Shown: positions 1 to 11,437, counted from the first letter of the stretch. The stretch is 64,000 nt of DNA from Mesodorylaimus sp. YZB2_4 (GCA_030248295.1 JASANH010000123.1:372001-436000); one strand, 5' to 3'. A program made the numbers and translations. Notes: generated from the letters alone by a model not told the origin.

Positions 1-927
1 GTAATGAAATTTGCACATCGCCGACGTATCCTTGGATCGATTTACCAAATCGAGGGACTTTGACCATAACGAATTTTGGATATATGACGCCTTCGAGATG
101 GGTAAGCCTAGAATTATCGCATTTTTTCTTCCATCCGATCATCATACTGTAATTATTCAAGATTTCACGGACTTCGCACATTGCAAAATTTGAATCTCCC
201 GCTTCGAGCCGCTTATGACACTATTAACTAGCCCCGCTCCAAAACTTGTGCGCCAGTTTTATACTTAAATTTTTATTCATAGTTTTTTCGTGTGGCTTAA
301 TTGAATTCTTTTTCCAAAAGTTGGCAGATGTTGTTGCAAGTTATTTTTAGAAAACTTTAAAGAGCGGAACGCGCGCAAGCATTTTTTATTTATGTGAAAC
401 TGTCATAAGGAGTTTTTAAAGCTGTAGCGGGAAATTCAAATATTTTGTTGCACAAAATCTTTGAAATGGTTTGTTGATATCTTTTCAACCTAATAATTTA
501 GTTTTTTTTTACTGACTAGTTCTTAAGGCGGATTTCGGACATGCAAGTTTTTTTGTTTTTAATTCCATCATCTCGAGACATGTAAAATTTCTGTTATCAA
601 ATTTCATAGATTTTACGCGACGATTCGATGCAAGTATATTTGCGCCAAGACGAGACGACTGTCGAAGGATTTTTACATTTTCTCAAGAATGTTCTGTCAA
701 AATTAGGCCCCCAAATCGGAACTTTGGACTTGCGGGGTGTGAAATTGTGTCCGAAGACTATCGATTTATTATGCGAATATTCAAAATTTATCGATCGTTT
801 TAAAATGTTCAAATGCCGTTTAGTCGGCGATATTCACGCATCGAAATTCGCAAAATTGAAAGATAAACTGTACGTCGAATACGGACCTGGAATGACTTCG
901 ATCATGGATTTCTATCAGTCGATTTGA
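1..927 (+). CDS. 3' end of an unrecognised gene (two terminal exons, partial)
   Basis: The exon reaching the left edge is open in the frame beginning at base 3 and ends at 101 before a GTAAGC donor. An acceptor (TTTCATAG) precedes base 610 and the frame then runs to the stop at 927. The phases agree (phase 0 on both sides). The second exon gives about 105 residues including YLRQDETTVEGFLHFLK and IGTLDLRGVKLCPKTIDLL, a regular Leu/Ile spacing that could be a leucine-rich or F-box-associated (FTH-like) region; that resemblance is inference only. The 508-bp intron holds a MITE (160-470). The 5' part lies outside the window. No function is assigned. Confidence 0.5.
160..470. mobile_element. MITE family 3 copy (GGGAAATTCAAA terminal inverted repeats)
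   Basis: Left end reads CTTCGCACATTGCAAAATTT...CCCGCTTCGAGCCGCTTATGAC. The right end is its inverted, diverged counterpart (GTCATAAG...GCGGGAAATTCAAA...CTTTGAAATGG). The element lies inside the intron of the leftmost gene. A clearer copy is at 54775-55158, and solo arms occur near 35165-35215 and 58128-58200. Confidence 0.6.
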
Positions 928-3890
928 GAAAGATTCTTGTGTTTTTGTTAAAAATGTTGAGTATGTGTGATTTTCTTCGCGAGATTTTCCTGCTTGTTGA
1001 GATATGGATTTTTGCCGATTCATGAAATGCCTTCGTGGGCAGTTTGGAAAATGACTGTTATATTCATTATGTATATAGATTGTGTATTCCCAGCGATTAT
1101 GGTCATGGATTGCCAGGGATATGACTAGTATGATGCGGATGAGCATTCATTAACACGTGAGGATTAAGGGGCTGGGGTCGTCTGCCTGTCACGGGGGAGG
1201 GTTCGACTCCCGCCCCGGCACAAAATGATTGTCAAATATGTGTTCCTTAGCCGTCGAGTGCGATGTACAGTGCTTGGCTATAGATAAAGTATGACATGAC
1301 TCCACAAAAAAGATTGTCCTGGCTTGGATTCGAACCCTTGGCTCTCCTAGTTGACCCACGGACGCTCACCCATCGGGCATCCATCTTAAGAACTATATCT
1401 GGTCTGAAGTAATCCAATTTTTTTCAAAAAGTTTCAGCCTGAATGAGATTCGAACCCGCGCCAGTGAGATTTGTACATGTCAAGCCCTGGCCCTGACTTT
1501 CGCTGAATATGCGATTCTCTAATCATGTGTCCAATATTTCGAAGAAGACTAGGTGTATACTTCGGCGCATTGCGGCGGCGTGCTGATCCGAAGACTCTTG
1601 GAACTGTGTACGGTGCGTGTCTATGATCCGATTGCGAAGAAAGACATTGATAACATTGAAAAGTCACAAGTCCATGCAGGCCGCCTCATTTTAAACGATT
1701 TAAATATTTACCTCATCAGGCCAACTACTGTACTCAGCAGAGGGCAGCGGCCGAAGTCCTGCAAATTTTTAGAAACATTCTCGCTTCGTCGGGTCTTTTG
1801 TGCAAAAAAGTTTGAATTCGCCTGGAAGACGGAACCAAAGCCCATAACCTGAACAGCGGGTTCAGAAGAGCCCTGCGAGTGTTTCTCAACTTTCTGTCGC
1901 CTCGCAGCACACGAATTTAAAAAACTTGCAAGATTTTAGGAGCTGACCGCTGCTGACCAGCTGGCCAGAAGGGCCAAATATTTGCAGTAGAGCTTTCTTC
2001 CACCAGCGTTGCCAGGCTCAGGGCAATTGCCCTAGATCTGGGGCAATTCGAAGCTGTGTTTTCCTTGATGGGAAGCTGGGTGGAGATGTCGAAGAAGCAT
2101 TGGAAGTTGTTGGCGCCTTTGAAAACTGACATGGTATTCTAATACGCAACCATGGCTTAATTGGAATAATGTCGGGTGTCTGGCAGACACTTTTTTCAAA
2201 GGGCCTTCTTTGCATTTTTTTCTGGTAGTTGGGTTTAGGGCAATTTTAACCTGCATCTGGGGCATTATTGTGTTGCAGACCTGGTAACGCTGTTTCCACA
2301 CCAGGAACTTGGGAATTATCGAATAAGCATGTCGAATTCAACTTACTGGTTGGCAAAGCTTTCTGAGATCAAGAAGATGGCTTTTCAACTGAAACCTCGC
2401 CTATCTCATAACTCTTTCACTCGGCGCTAGCCTGCAGGAAATGATGAAGCACTGCAATATTCTTGAAGATTTTTCTCTACTGTGCATTTGCACCAAAATT
2501 CGAATGGATCGATTTCTTTTAGAATGACTAGCGTTTTACGGATAACAAAATACACCTCCAACTCGCGATGCAGATGATTCGAACCAGCAACTCGTCCAGC
2601 TGCGTTTGGTTTATTTTTGAGATCCGCACGAACATCCGCAAACAGATTACTAATTTTCAAAAGCGTAGTAACTCGAAAACTGAGTTTAACTGATTCTAAA
2701 AAGATTCAGTTACAGTTGAAGTCAGTTTTGGCGAGGAGATTCAGTTTCAGTTACAGTTAACTGAATTAAAAAGATTCAGTTAACTAATAGATTTAGTTTT
2801 AGTTTCAGTTTCAGCTAACTGTAACAACGCTATATGAGACTATCGTGGCTTTGGCAAAGGATAGCTCACAGTCAGTCTGGGGGTTCAGTCAACTGTAAGA
2901 ACGCTACCTCTCACCTCACCCACCATTGTCGACCATTGCACCAGCAACACTGACACTGAGGACTACCACTGGACTACCAGATTCATGGTCGCTCTCAAGC
3001 TCCCTTCAACTTTGAGGATGTGATCTGTACCTGCTATTGATAGGATTGCTTTGTAATTTCACTGCAAGTGCAAAATCGGACTTCTGCCGTCTAAACACAA
3101 GTCCCCTGTTTTAAATGACTGAAATTAAAAAATTTGGAGCTAAGAACCAACGTTTAAATCAACGATATCACATCGTTTCCAGGACAAATATCGTTACCGT
3201 CATCGTTTCGCTAACGATGTTGAAAAGATGGCGTTAGCGAAATATCACTATCGTTGTCGTTAAGGCTGTATGCGCTAGCACCACTTTATCATTCCTTGGC
3301 ACTGCACGACCGCTTTCACCCAGTCCTTTAAATATTTGCTCACTGACTTTTGATCGTCTATTGCTTTTGTTGTCCTACACTCCCGAGTACGCATCTGCTG
3401 CTTACTGCAATATAAAATATGACTACGCTATGACTATGAAGCCATGCATCGTCTCACCAGTGTCGGTTGGAGAGCAGGGTATTGCCTGAAGCATTGTGGG
3501 TGGGTCATCCATGCTTCCTTGAACTCATCAGCGCAGCCTGGGTGTCCCAAACCACAGAAGGTTCGCAGACATGGCTCACCCACCCTTGACCTACCCACAC
3601 CCCCGACTGACGGTCAGTGCTATGCGATATTAATCCGCGATCCTCTCTTTGAGAGTTCATAATTCAATTATAGATAATGACCTCAAGCATGCACTGCATG
3701 AGGTCATCCCCCACACTCACATGCCCCTGAAACGCAAGGACCCTTTCAATGATAAGAAATTAGAAAAATAAAAAACCAACTGGATCAGTAGTGAGCTGCT
3801 AATCTGAACAGTTTTCATCGTACTTTTTCGTTTTATCACTTCTAGAATCCGCATGAAGGGGCTGCCCCGCCAACCCTCCATTTCTTGTTG
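928..3890. other. Gene-free stretch with SINE and repeat fragments
   Basis: No convincing exon. It holds a SINE (1168-1300), two tRNA-like minus-strand fragments with B-box matches (near 1315-1385 and 1437-1530), a run of AGTTAACTGAATC-like words (about 2690-2830), and a run of ATCGTTTCGCTAACGAT-like words (about 3160-3265). Short ORFs here look random. Confidence 0.6.
1168..1300 (+). mobile_element. tRNA-derived SINE, copy 1 (damaged head)
   Basis: Has the B box (GGGTTCGACTCCC) and the family body (AAAATGATTGTCAAATATGT, CCTTAGCC, GAGTGCGATGTACAGTGCTT), ending in ATGACATGAC. The A-box half of the tRNA-like head is shortened relative to copies at 40284 and 57611. Confidence 0.8.
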
Positions 3891-4078
3891 TGCAATCCAT
3901 CCTAGAACCTTCTCGAAGCCATTTCGTGGCGTTCCGTGGAGTGATGATTTTTGCCAACCATGCAAACGTGTCGAATGCTCGGCCAAACACGTCTGCATCT
4001 GTGAAGTGCGGATTGAAGAAGGCACCGTGCAGGTGTTACCTTGTGTCGTGTCATTCGACTACGCAAGCTGCCATCGAT
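3890..4078 (+). promoter_or_regulatory. Conserved 5' flank shared by vWA-like copies A, B, C
   Basis: The stretch contains CATCCTAGAACCTTCTC, GGAGTGATGATTTTTGCCAA and GCAAACGTGTCGAATGCTC, which recur upstream of copy B (about 11227-11437) and, more diverged, copy C (about 19010-19181). The duplicated unit therefore included the probable promoter and 5' UTR. No core promoter element is identifiable with confidence. Confidence 0.5.
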
Positions 4079-5137
4079 ATGTGGCCCCTTTCGACCCTGT
4101 TCTTCACCCTACTGAACTATACGCACTGGCAACTCACCAAAGGCGAATCGTTGAACGTCGATTTGGTTATCGCTACTTATGGAGCTCAAAGTTTTTGGCG
4201 CTTGGATGTGGACACTATTAAGCGTGTCTTGCTCGAAGGTCTTCCCAAACTGTTTAGAATAGGCGAGGACAGCACTCGTCTTTCTTCCGGATATGAAACA
4301 ATTGAAAATAGGGTCTACGTTATCACAAAACTGAGTGGAAACATGTCAGCCTTTGAAACGATCGTAAAAAGAGATTTCAGGTGGCGGGCTGACGATGTTT
4401 CTCCTATAGAGACCATCTATGAGAAGGTGCATAATATTTTCACTGAACCACAATCTAGGCCGAGAATTGTGCTTGTTCTTTCCACTGTAACATCCTTTTA
4501 TGTCAATCCATGGCGTACCCCAAAGGGTGCGGAGCGACCTTTGCTTGATGCTGGCTGTCTCATTTTCTGCATATCCCTAGCATATTCAAATACTTCTGCT
4601 GGGGAGGAAATTTTCATGTCTTTTGTCGGTGGAAACAAAGACCATTTGTTTCCATTAGACAGAAATTTTCCAGACAGTTTCACCGTCGATTTTCTGAAAT
4701 CAGTGAAAGAAAGATGGGAGCATGAAGCGTGCAAATTCGAAGAGGCCTGTCTGTACAAGAGCAAAGATCGAAACTACTGCATCAAAGATCTGTTCGCGCC
4801 GACCATCCCAGATTCCATCGGAGACTGCTCCAAAGTGGCCAAAGCCCCTTACATCGACCCAACTCCATGCGAGCCAGCCAAGTGCGAGGAAATGTGCGAC
4901 AAGATGTGGCCATGGTTGGAGCCCATCCCCGACTGCAACATCACCTGTGGTCAAACCAACGTGACTCGAAATGGTACGCTTCCTTGGAAGAAACTTGAGT
5001 TTTGCCCCCTGTATTACAAATGTCCCGATTGCACCAGCCACGAAGCTGGGCGTGGATCTGGTGCGATCACTCCTCCACAAAGTTCATATTTTTTGGGGCT
5101 TATAGCGGCAGTCATTTTTTGCCTTCTCTTGATTTGA
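4079..5137 (+). CDS. vWA-like family copy A: secreted or GPI-anchored cysteine-rich protein (intact)
   Basis: Intronless, 352 residues. The ATG at 4079 was chosen because all copies except D begin MWPLS followed by a hydrophobic signal-like segment. Residues about 24-225 follow the vWA fold: a first strand (SLNVDLVIATY), a helix, IGEDSTRLS (as in vWA 'IG..STRVG'), RPRIVLVLS, and DAGCLIFCIS. The DxSxS metal site expected after the first strand is absent. Then come about 14 cysteines, including a WPW-containing core (CDKMWPWLEPIPDC) conserved in all copies, and a C-terminal hydrophobic tail (YFLGLIAAVIFCLLLI) typical of a GPI signal. Copy A lacks the Thr-rich stalk of B-D. Likely cell-surface or secreted; ligand unknown. 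About 190 bp upstream is also shared with B and C. Confidence 0.72.
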   Translation: MWPLSTLFFTLLNYTHWQLTKGESLNVDLVIATYGAQSFWRLDVDTIKRVLLEGLPKLFRIGEDSTRLSSGYETIENRVYVITKLSGNMSAFETIVKRDFRWRADDVSPIETIYEKVHNIFTEPQSRPRIVLVLSTVTSFYVNPWRTPKGAERPLLDAGCLIFCISLAYSNTSAGEEIFMSFVGGNKDHLFPLDRNFPDSFTVDFLKSVKERWEHEACKFEEACLYKSKDRNYCIKDLFAPTIPDSIGDCSKVAKAPYIDPTPCEPAKCEEMCDKMWPWLEPIPDCNITCGQTNVTRNGTLPWKKLEFCPLYYKCPDCTSHEAGRGSGAITPPQSSYFLGLIAAVIFCLLLI

Positions 5138-5611
5138 TTGATACGCAACAAAATTTTCCAATTCTCTCTCTTTATAAAACACAAAAAAAACAGAAAACTC
5201 CATGATAAAATGAGACTGGTAGTAATTTGTAAGCATGCCAAAGAAAAATTTGAAAAAATATTAATGTCCGGAATCAATTTTTTATGGTTGGACTTGATGC
5301 AATACATCGTCGTATTTTGGTGGGACTGAAAACTCATGGACTCAGTGATAATGTCAGAAATTCAGGAAAAACTTTTTAAAAAATCGAAATCAGGATCATG
5401 GAATCATAGATTTTAATCTGGTTTATTCGCAATTTTTTAGCATATTTTAAGCCATTTTTTGTTGTGTTTTTTGGATTTGATGATAAAATGTGATTTTATT
5501 GAAAAACTTTGTTTGGGTGGTTGTTTCTTTTCTAATATCATGATTTTGGGGGTGTCACAGTCTACATTTGATATAATATGGGGGAATATTGAAGTTTGCC
5601 CCTTTTCCTTT

Positions 5612-5716
5612 TTTAAAAAAAATCTGTTATCAGATACCAGCAAAGTTAGCCCAGCCACTGTACTCTAACCGAATGCAAGGCAAACGAGGTTGGCTAGGCT
5701 TCCTTAGCGACGAATG
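5612..5716. repeat. Inverted-repeat arm, left (partner 9712-9815)
   Basis: The stretch with CCCAGCCACTGTACTC and AACGAGGTTGGCTAGGCT matches the reverse complement of 9712-9815. A fragment (AGCCCAGCCAACGAGACTCG) recurs near 56798. The two arms flank the ADAMTS-like gene. Confidence 0.7.
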
Positions 5717-5831
5717 ATTGAGTGGATCATACTTTTCTACAATCGATTCGTAAAATCGTGGGGTCGATTTCCTGTCGGATTTTGTCCTTTCTGCTTTACA
5801 CCAAAGGCTAGTAATCGCATGAACATCCTTA

Positions 5832-6141
5832 TTCGTACTTTGGAGGAATGCAATGCGACCTTCTGTTGCCTTGGAAACTGGGAAACAGTGAGGACTTGTT
5901 GCAGTAAGGTCGCAGCTGTCACAGGAGGGTATGAGTACTTTATGTTTAGCCTAGCCAGCGACACTAAAACAGAAAATTCAGCTTCTGTGGAGCCAGCTTG
6001 CTAATAGCATCGCTTTAGGCGACCAACCTTCTGCAATAGAGCTCATGACTGTCAGCCTGTTTGCCATCTCTTCATTGTCTAAATAAAGTAGCTTAGGCAG
6101 GGGATGCCTGTCACACTTTTTATCATTAGCGATTCTGTTTA
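5832..6141 (+). repeat. 310-bp direct repeat, copy 1 (partner 9375-9688)
   Basis: Near-identical by eye to 9375-9688 from TTCGTACTTTGGAG to CATTAGCGATTCTGTTTA, with scattered substitutions and a few small indels. No coding potential seen. Confidence 0.85.
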
Positions 6142-6703
6142 AAGGACATAAGTCGGGCTGTTTGAACAAGTTATGTGGCCGCCAAGGTTGATAAGTTAGT
6201 GAACCTGCCCATTGTTTTCACGGCTGACCCCTATTGTTCTCTGCCTCTGCGTGTCAACAATCAATAAGGCGCAGCGGGCGTGATTTGATGCCTGCCTTAT
6301 GAATTCCTGCCCGAATCTTGTACTTCGTCTAACATAAGCGGTAGGCCAACAGTTCAAGCTACATGCTAAAGAAAACGTTGAGCTTGCAGCAGGCAGCAAT
6401 TGTAAAGTTCTGTACCTCTCTCCTCCTCTCTTTTCACCGTTTGAATCTTACGTCATTTGCGATAAGTGGCTAAAAACGAACCTGCCTGAGGTAATTTCTG
6501 GCACCAGAAATTCCCCGACGCATGTCCTTAAAAACAGCAGGTTTCAGGGTTTGTAATTAATCCATAATCGAGTATGTGCCTGATCACAGCTGATCACGAA
6601 TGGTTTACCGCTCTAGATTAGAACCATGGTACGAAAGAAAAATCAACTAAATTAGCGCAGTTCGGTTTTCCAAATAACAGTCCAACGGGCATATTGGCTG
6701 TGA

Positions 6704-6774
6704 CCCCCCCCCATCCCCCCCCCCGCCCCCCCCCCCCCCCCCCCCCCCCCAGTGAAGCGGCGTGGGGGGGGGGG
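6704..6774. repeat. Poly-C tract followed by poly-G run
   Basis: An interrupted C tract (6704-6750) is followed 13 bases later by an 11-G run (6764-6774). The two can pair as a hairpin or form G-quadruplex/i-motif structures. It lies about 185 bp before the ATG of the ADAMTS-like gene. Its length may be uncertain in the assembly. Confidence 0.9.
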
Positions 6775-6958
6775 CATTGGAGCAAAGACGCTCGAGCTTG
6801 CTCGCACAAAATGGAGTTCCAGCGTATATTCTTCCGCACTTTACATTCTCTGCCCGCAATGACGCTGCCAGCGTTGAGCGCGTCATTCGAGAGTCTGTCA
6901 CAGTGCGAGACGGCTGCTTGTGTGATCCGCGGTGCGGTGCGGGTGAGCTCAGGAAACG

Positions 6959-8218
6959 ATGAAAGCCAAAAAGGGTGCGCAATCGACGGTCGTTCCAAAG
7001 ACGAATGTGCCGGACAAGAAACAATCAGAATCGAAGATGGCCAGCGACAAGAAGCGATCAGGGAAGAATGAGTCGACCACGTCGTTGATGGAACAACCCT
7101 ACGAAGTGGTGACCCCGCGTGATTTCTTCGACAGTAGCTCGTGGGTGGACAAGAGCGGGGAGCCGATTGGACGACGTTGGTGGAAGCAACAGACCAAGAA
7201 ACGACAACAAATCGCCTTGGCCGCACTGATCGCCTGCTTCACCATCGTCGTCGTGATCATCGTCGCGCTGATCGTCGGTGGCGCCGTCTACATGTACAAT
7301 AAACATGTGGAATTGACCACCAGTTTGGACAGTCGACTGACCACCAAAACAGCTTTGTGTCGAGCTTCGGCGCCCTACAACCCTGAATGCGTCCATGAAA
7401 ATGAAGAACATTACCATATTTGCCACCCAAACCTCAAGATGCCCGTATGCTCTGCAAGTCTCCTATACATGCAATTTTCTGGTGGTGTGCTTACACTCTG
7501 GTATAAATCACGTTCCTTTCAGCTTAACAAGACCGAGTATGCCGACTGCGGTGACGACAAAACTGCCCTCTCGCATGAGTGGTGCATCGGCGGGTTCTGC
7601 GAGCATTCGGACGTGCCTGCTGGCAACTGGTGGCCGAGCGTCCCGTTTCCTGGCAAGAAAGTCCTGGTCGTGCGTCCAATCGACGATCTGCCGTGCATCG
7701 AGATCCGATCAAGTGAGGCTATAACCATGTTCAACAACTGGGTCTCGTGGTACGTCGGCGGGTGCAACATGAGCTACTGCCCCGACTTCTGCAACAAAAG
7801 CTGCTCGCATCCTCTGGTCAAGTACGGTTTCCGAATGGCGGTCCTCCACTGCGATGTCGGCGTCGATTCAGTGACTGGCTCTCGCAATTCAAAGTGCAAA
7901 GAAAAGGACCTCATGCAGGTTTTCGTATGCCATGAATGCGAGTCGCACTTGGAGAACACGACGATGGAGGAGGCGAAAGCGGACTTCGCCACGCAGCGCT
8001 GTGGAAAAGCTACCCCGAGCGGTACAACCTTCGGGCAAACCAGTTGCAGTTATCAATGTCCTGACAGCAAGACAACGTGGTTTCCTGACGGCACACCCTG
8101 CAGCGACGGCACGACGCAGGAGAAAGGACTCTGTATGAGTGGAAAATGCGCAGCGCTGAGGAGCGAAGCCGAACTGAGGGCCGCCCGCGTGAAAATGCCA
8201 AAATGGATGAAGCCGTGA
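6959..8218 (+). CDS. Type II membrane protein with ADAMTS-like cysteine-rich ectodomain
   Basis: ATG at 6959. I infer an in-frame 78-bp intron (7445-7522; GTATGC donor, TTTCCTTTCAG acceptor), leaving 393 residues; without splicing it reads as 419. A Lys/Ser-rich cytoplasmic N-terminus is followed by one strong TM helix at about residues 85-113 and no signal peptide, hence type II. The ectodomain has many cysteines and two ADAMTS-type modules: DCGDDKTALSHEWCIGGFC (compare ADAMTS 'DGTxCG..KWC..G.C') and, near the C-terminus, FPDGTPC...GLCMSGKC. There is no HExxH motif or other trace of a metalloprotease domain. It is probably a surface binding protein derived from, or convergent with, ADAM/ADAMTS cysteine-rich regions. 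Repeats flank it on both sides. Confidence 0.75.
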   Translation: MKAKKGAQSTVVPKTNVPDKKQSESKMASDKKRSGKNESTTSLMEQPYEVVTPRDFFDSSSWVDKSGEPIGRRWWKQQTKKRQQIALAALIACFTIVVVIIVALIVGGAVYMYNKHVELTTSLDSRLTTKTALCRASAPYNPECVHENEEHYHICHPNLKMPVCSASLLYMQFSGGVLTLWYKSRSFQLNKTEYADCGDDKTALSHEWCIGGFCEHSDVPAGNWWPSVPFPGKKVLVVRPIDDLPCIEIRSSEAITMFNNWVSWYVGGCNMSYCPDFCNKSCSHPLVKYGFRMAVLHCDVGVDSVTGSRNSKCKEKDLMQVFVCHECESHLENTTMEEAKADFATQRCGKATPSGTTFGQTSCSYQCPDSKTTWFPDGTPCSDGTTQEKGLCMSGKCAALRSEAELRAARVKMPKWMKP

Positions 8219-9374
8219 TGCGATGACCAGTCATGTCCATTCTGTGCTTGTTGCAGTCCGTGATCCATTCTCGCAAGAGTTCTAGGAGTGAGCGCCCACT
8301 CGTGAATGTCTGTTCGCCTGATGCAATTCAAGAAAACTCGTTGAAACGCAGCATTGTTTAATAGTCGACGGGGGGTTTCACGAAAAACGCCAGGGGCGTC
8401 AGGGTCGCTGGAATCGGTTTGTTTCGGAAACGATGGTTCGCGACTGGCGTACGATAAGCCGTTCTCAGCATTACCGCATTCGGACCTGACTCGCGCACAA
8501 TAGATTTTTAATGATTATCCAAGCCTGTCAAGCGTTTTAAATTTCTTGCAAGCGAGTCAGGACACACTTTCTGCTCGACTTGTGGAAACATAGGTGACCA
8601 AGCTCCATGTTTGAATCCTACGCACCAATGAGTGATGATGGCGAAGAAATGGCGCTTTTTTCTGCGAACTCGATTTTCACCAAATCATTGGAAGAAAACG
8701 TTTTTCGCAAGTGCTTAGACAATATCATTCATAGCTCAATGACCTTTCAATGCCAGAAGAACTCGCAACTTTTGAATTTCCCGCCCACATGCACCCATGA
8801 TACAAAAGCAGTTTCAGCTCTGGAAATCGCGAGAAAACATATGAGACAGGGTTTCTGAAAGCGTCGACCCTCAACTTGCCAAGTAAGAATTGAGTTGACC
8901 CCGTGATTTTTCGTGCTTAGTAGTATGCACCCCACGAATGTATTGTGATGCAAAAGTCAAATATGTTCTCCACCCCCTCCCTCTAGAAACACACGAAAAA
9001 ACGTGATGTTTGGGCGATATCGGCCATATCTCCCGAATCTTTGGTCCTAGAATGATTCAAGGCATACCAAAATGATCGCAAGATGATGAGCTATCGAACG
9101 CTTTTTCGAAATTTTCCCTTCATCACACTATTCGTGAGATATTCTCGTCGAAAGCCAAATCCTGAATTTTTCTCACATACTTCAGAATACGTAAGTCGGA
9201 ACAAAAAAACGGCACCCCCAATGAAGATTGCACCATATGTGCCCTTTGGTACACGCCGCCAAAAAAGTATAGGCATGATATATGCTGTCATCACATCTTC
9301 GGGTCGAAATCGCAAAAAATGGAAAAATTATCAGCTATGATTTTATTTTACGATCTTTTAAATCTGATCGCAGG

Positions 9375-9688
9375 TTCGTACTTTGGAGTAATGCAATGCG
9401 GACCCCTGCTGCCTTAAAAACTGGGAAACAGTGAGCTCTTGTTGCAGTAAGTAAGGTCGAAGCTGTCACAGGAGGGTATGAGTACTTCATGTTTAGCCTA
9501 GCCAGCGACACTACAACAGAAAATTTAGCTTCTTCAGAGCCAGCTTGATAATAGCATCTGTTTAGGCGACCAAATAACTGCAATAGAGCTCATGACTGTC
9601 AGCCTGTTTGCCATCTCTTCATTGTCTAAATTAAGTAGCTGAGGCAGGGGATACCTGTCACACTTTTTATCATTAGCGATTCTGTTTA
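9375..9688 (+). repeat. 310-bp direct repeat, copy 2
   Basis: Partner of 5832-6141. It carries a short extra AGTAAGTAAGG duplication near 9448. Confidence 0.85.
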
Positions 9689-9711
9689 ATCACAATTTTT
9701 CTACAAACGCC

Positions 9712-9815
9712 GCCGAGGGAGCCCAGCCAACCTAGTCTCGCTGTGCATTCACTCAGAGTACAGTGGCTGAGCCAACTTTGTTGGTGTTTGATAGCAGATT
9801 TTTTAAGAAATACCG
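9712..9815. repeat. Inverted-repeat arm, right (partner 5612-5716)
   Basis: Reverse complement of the 5612-5716 arm, including GAGTACAGTGGCTGAGCC and GCTATCAAACACC on the opposite strand. Confidence 0.7.
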
Positions 9816-11437
9816 AAACTTTTTCGCACCTGTATTTTGGTTGAGAATTCAGAATACATGCAAGAAATTTGCCATCTGGTCCCTCCTTAGCTGACGCAAG
9901 TCTCTTGCAAAAAAGTTTCCGCGTTATACTCTTTGTAGTCTATTGCATATGACTTCTAATAGAAGGAAGTTTTCACATTGGTGAGGCATTCCGCTGCCGC
10001 GCTCATCTCGACAACGGCTACGCTTCAGGACGCACTCGTCAAATACTAATGCACAACCACAGCTTAGCAGCCTCAGTAGCCACCAAACCGGAGGAACTTC
10101 AGCTGCCGCTTAACATCCAAGAGATTGGCCACCCCTGGCACAGCACTCCTAATCCAATCTGACCCGACCCGACCCTTTGAAAATTTCAACTCACAAAAGA
10201 CTGCAGCACCGAATTTTTCTCTTACGCATAATATCACGCAGAACACGCGTCTTGTCTTCTTGGTTATCTAACTACGGCTAAACCAGCACTTTTGCGCCGC
10301 ACGGCTAGCAAAAATATTCCACCTGCTGGTGGTATTTCTGCTAAAATCCAGTTCTTCGAGCATAAAAAATCAATAAGTTCGAATCCTAAAATCACACCCT
10401 CAAAAGAATAACCCCTGATATGAGAGCTTTCAAAAAACCAAACCCACAACTTGCCAGTACTAGTGTCTTTGTCTTTCTTCTAAATACACACTAACTAACA
10501 TTAAAAATACGAAAGATTGCACAACCGCTACTATTAATTCTAATAAGCCAAATAAGCCAAATAATTCTAATAAGCATCTGTCGCTTCAGTGGTTATTGCT
10601 GTGGACTCGTCTTAAAAGTACTTCGTCGTCGTCATCTCTGAAACAGCAAAACGTGCATTCTGGATGTCGAGAATGGCTGAATCATTTCCAACAAAATTTT
10701 GCACGATTATTGGCCATGGCAAACATAGCACACACCCCAAAATTTCGTGCACTTTTGTTGACTTGTTGTCGAGTTATGGGCGGGCAAACTTATCCGCTTA
10801 ACATTGCCGCGTCTGTGTGGCTGGGCTAAACAGGCAGCTACCGCGCCTGTTGATGCAGAATCCTCGCTGATCGGTCGACAAATCCATTGTTCGGCGATCA
10901 TACAACAATCAATATGCTTCCACAATAATTCTTAACGAATGAAAAGCAAACTGAAGGGTGACTCTCAGAAATTGTGGCCGCGGTGGCGGTTCAGCATGTG
11001 CCTACGTTGTATTGCTCGGTAGGGCTTGACCCAGGTTCAATCCTTGGTGATGGAGGCCAGTTTGTACCCCTCGCTCACCTAGCATCTAATGCTCCTAGTG
11101 TCAGCTGTCGAACACCAACAGGCCTCACAGCTGAGTGGTCGATTCTCTCTTGGACTTTAATTCTGTTGCGAATATGCCATTCTGGTACAGTAAGCCTGTG
11201 CTCAAGTTCTCCCACCACCTCTCCAACTCTCGGTGGCCCATCCATCCTAGAACCTTCTCAAGGCCTTTTTTTGCGTTACGTGGAGTGATGATTTTTGCCA
11301 ACAATGCAAACGTGTCGAATGCTCTCGCCTATCCACGTCACCAATCAAGCTCATTCAAAGTGTGGATTACAGAAGGCACTGTGCGGCTGTTGCCTCGTAT
11401 CGTACTGTATCATTCGACTACGCGAGCTCATATCGAT

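Larger units (their letters stand above)
5138..6958. other. Gap with repeats and poly-C tract
   Basis: 5138-5370 is 3' flank shared with copy C (20392-20660). It is followed by an inverted-repeat arm (5612-5716), a direct repeat (5832-6141) and a C-rich/G-rich tract (6704-6774). No gene seen. Confidence 0.6.
8219..11220. other. Gene-free stretch with repeats
   Basis: Holds a solo arm similar to the GALNT-intron foldback element (about 8607-8730), the second direct repeat (9375-9688) and the right inverted arm (9712-9815). A GACCCGACCCGACCC word occurs near 10160. No supported exon. Confidence 0.55.

Noticed and set aside
1315..1385. Possible minus-strand tRNA gene (GGTTCGAATCC B box)
   Set aside because: B box is good but the acceptor and D stems do not pair; more likely a tRNA-derived repeat relic, as is the neighbour at 1437-1530.
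6618..7226. Antisense ORF with Gly-rich region
   Set aside because: Shadow of the poly-C tract and of the ADAMTS-like gene on the other strand.
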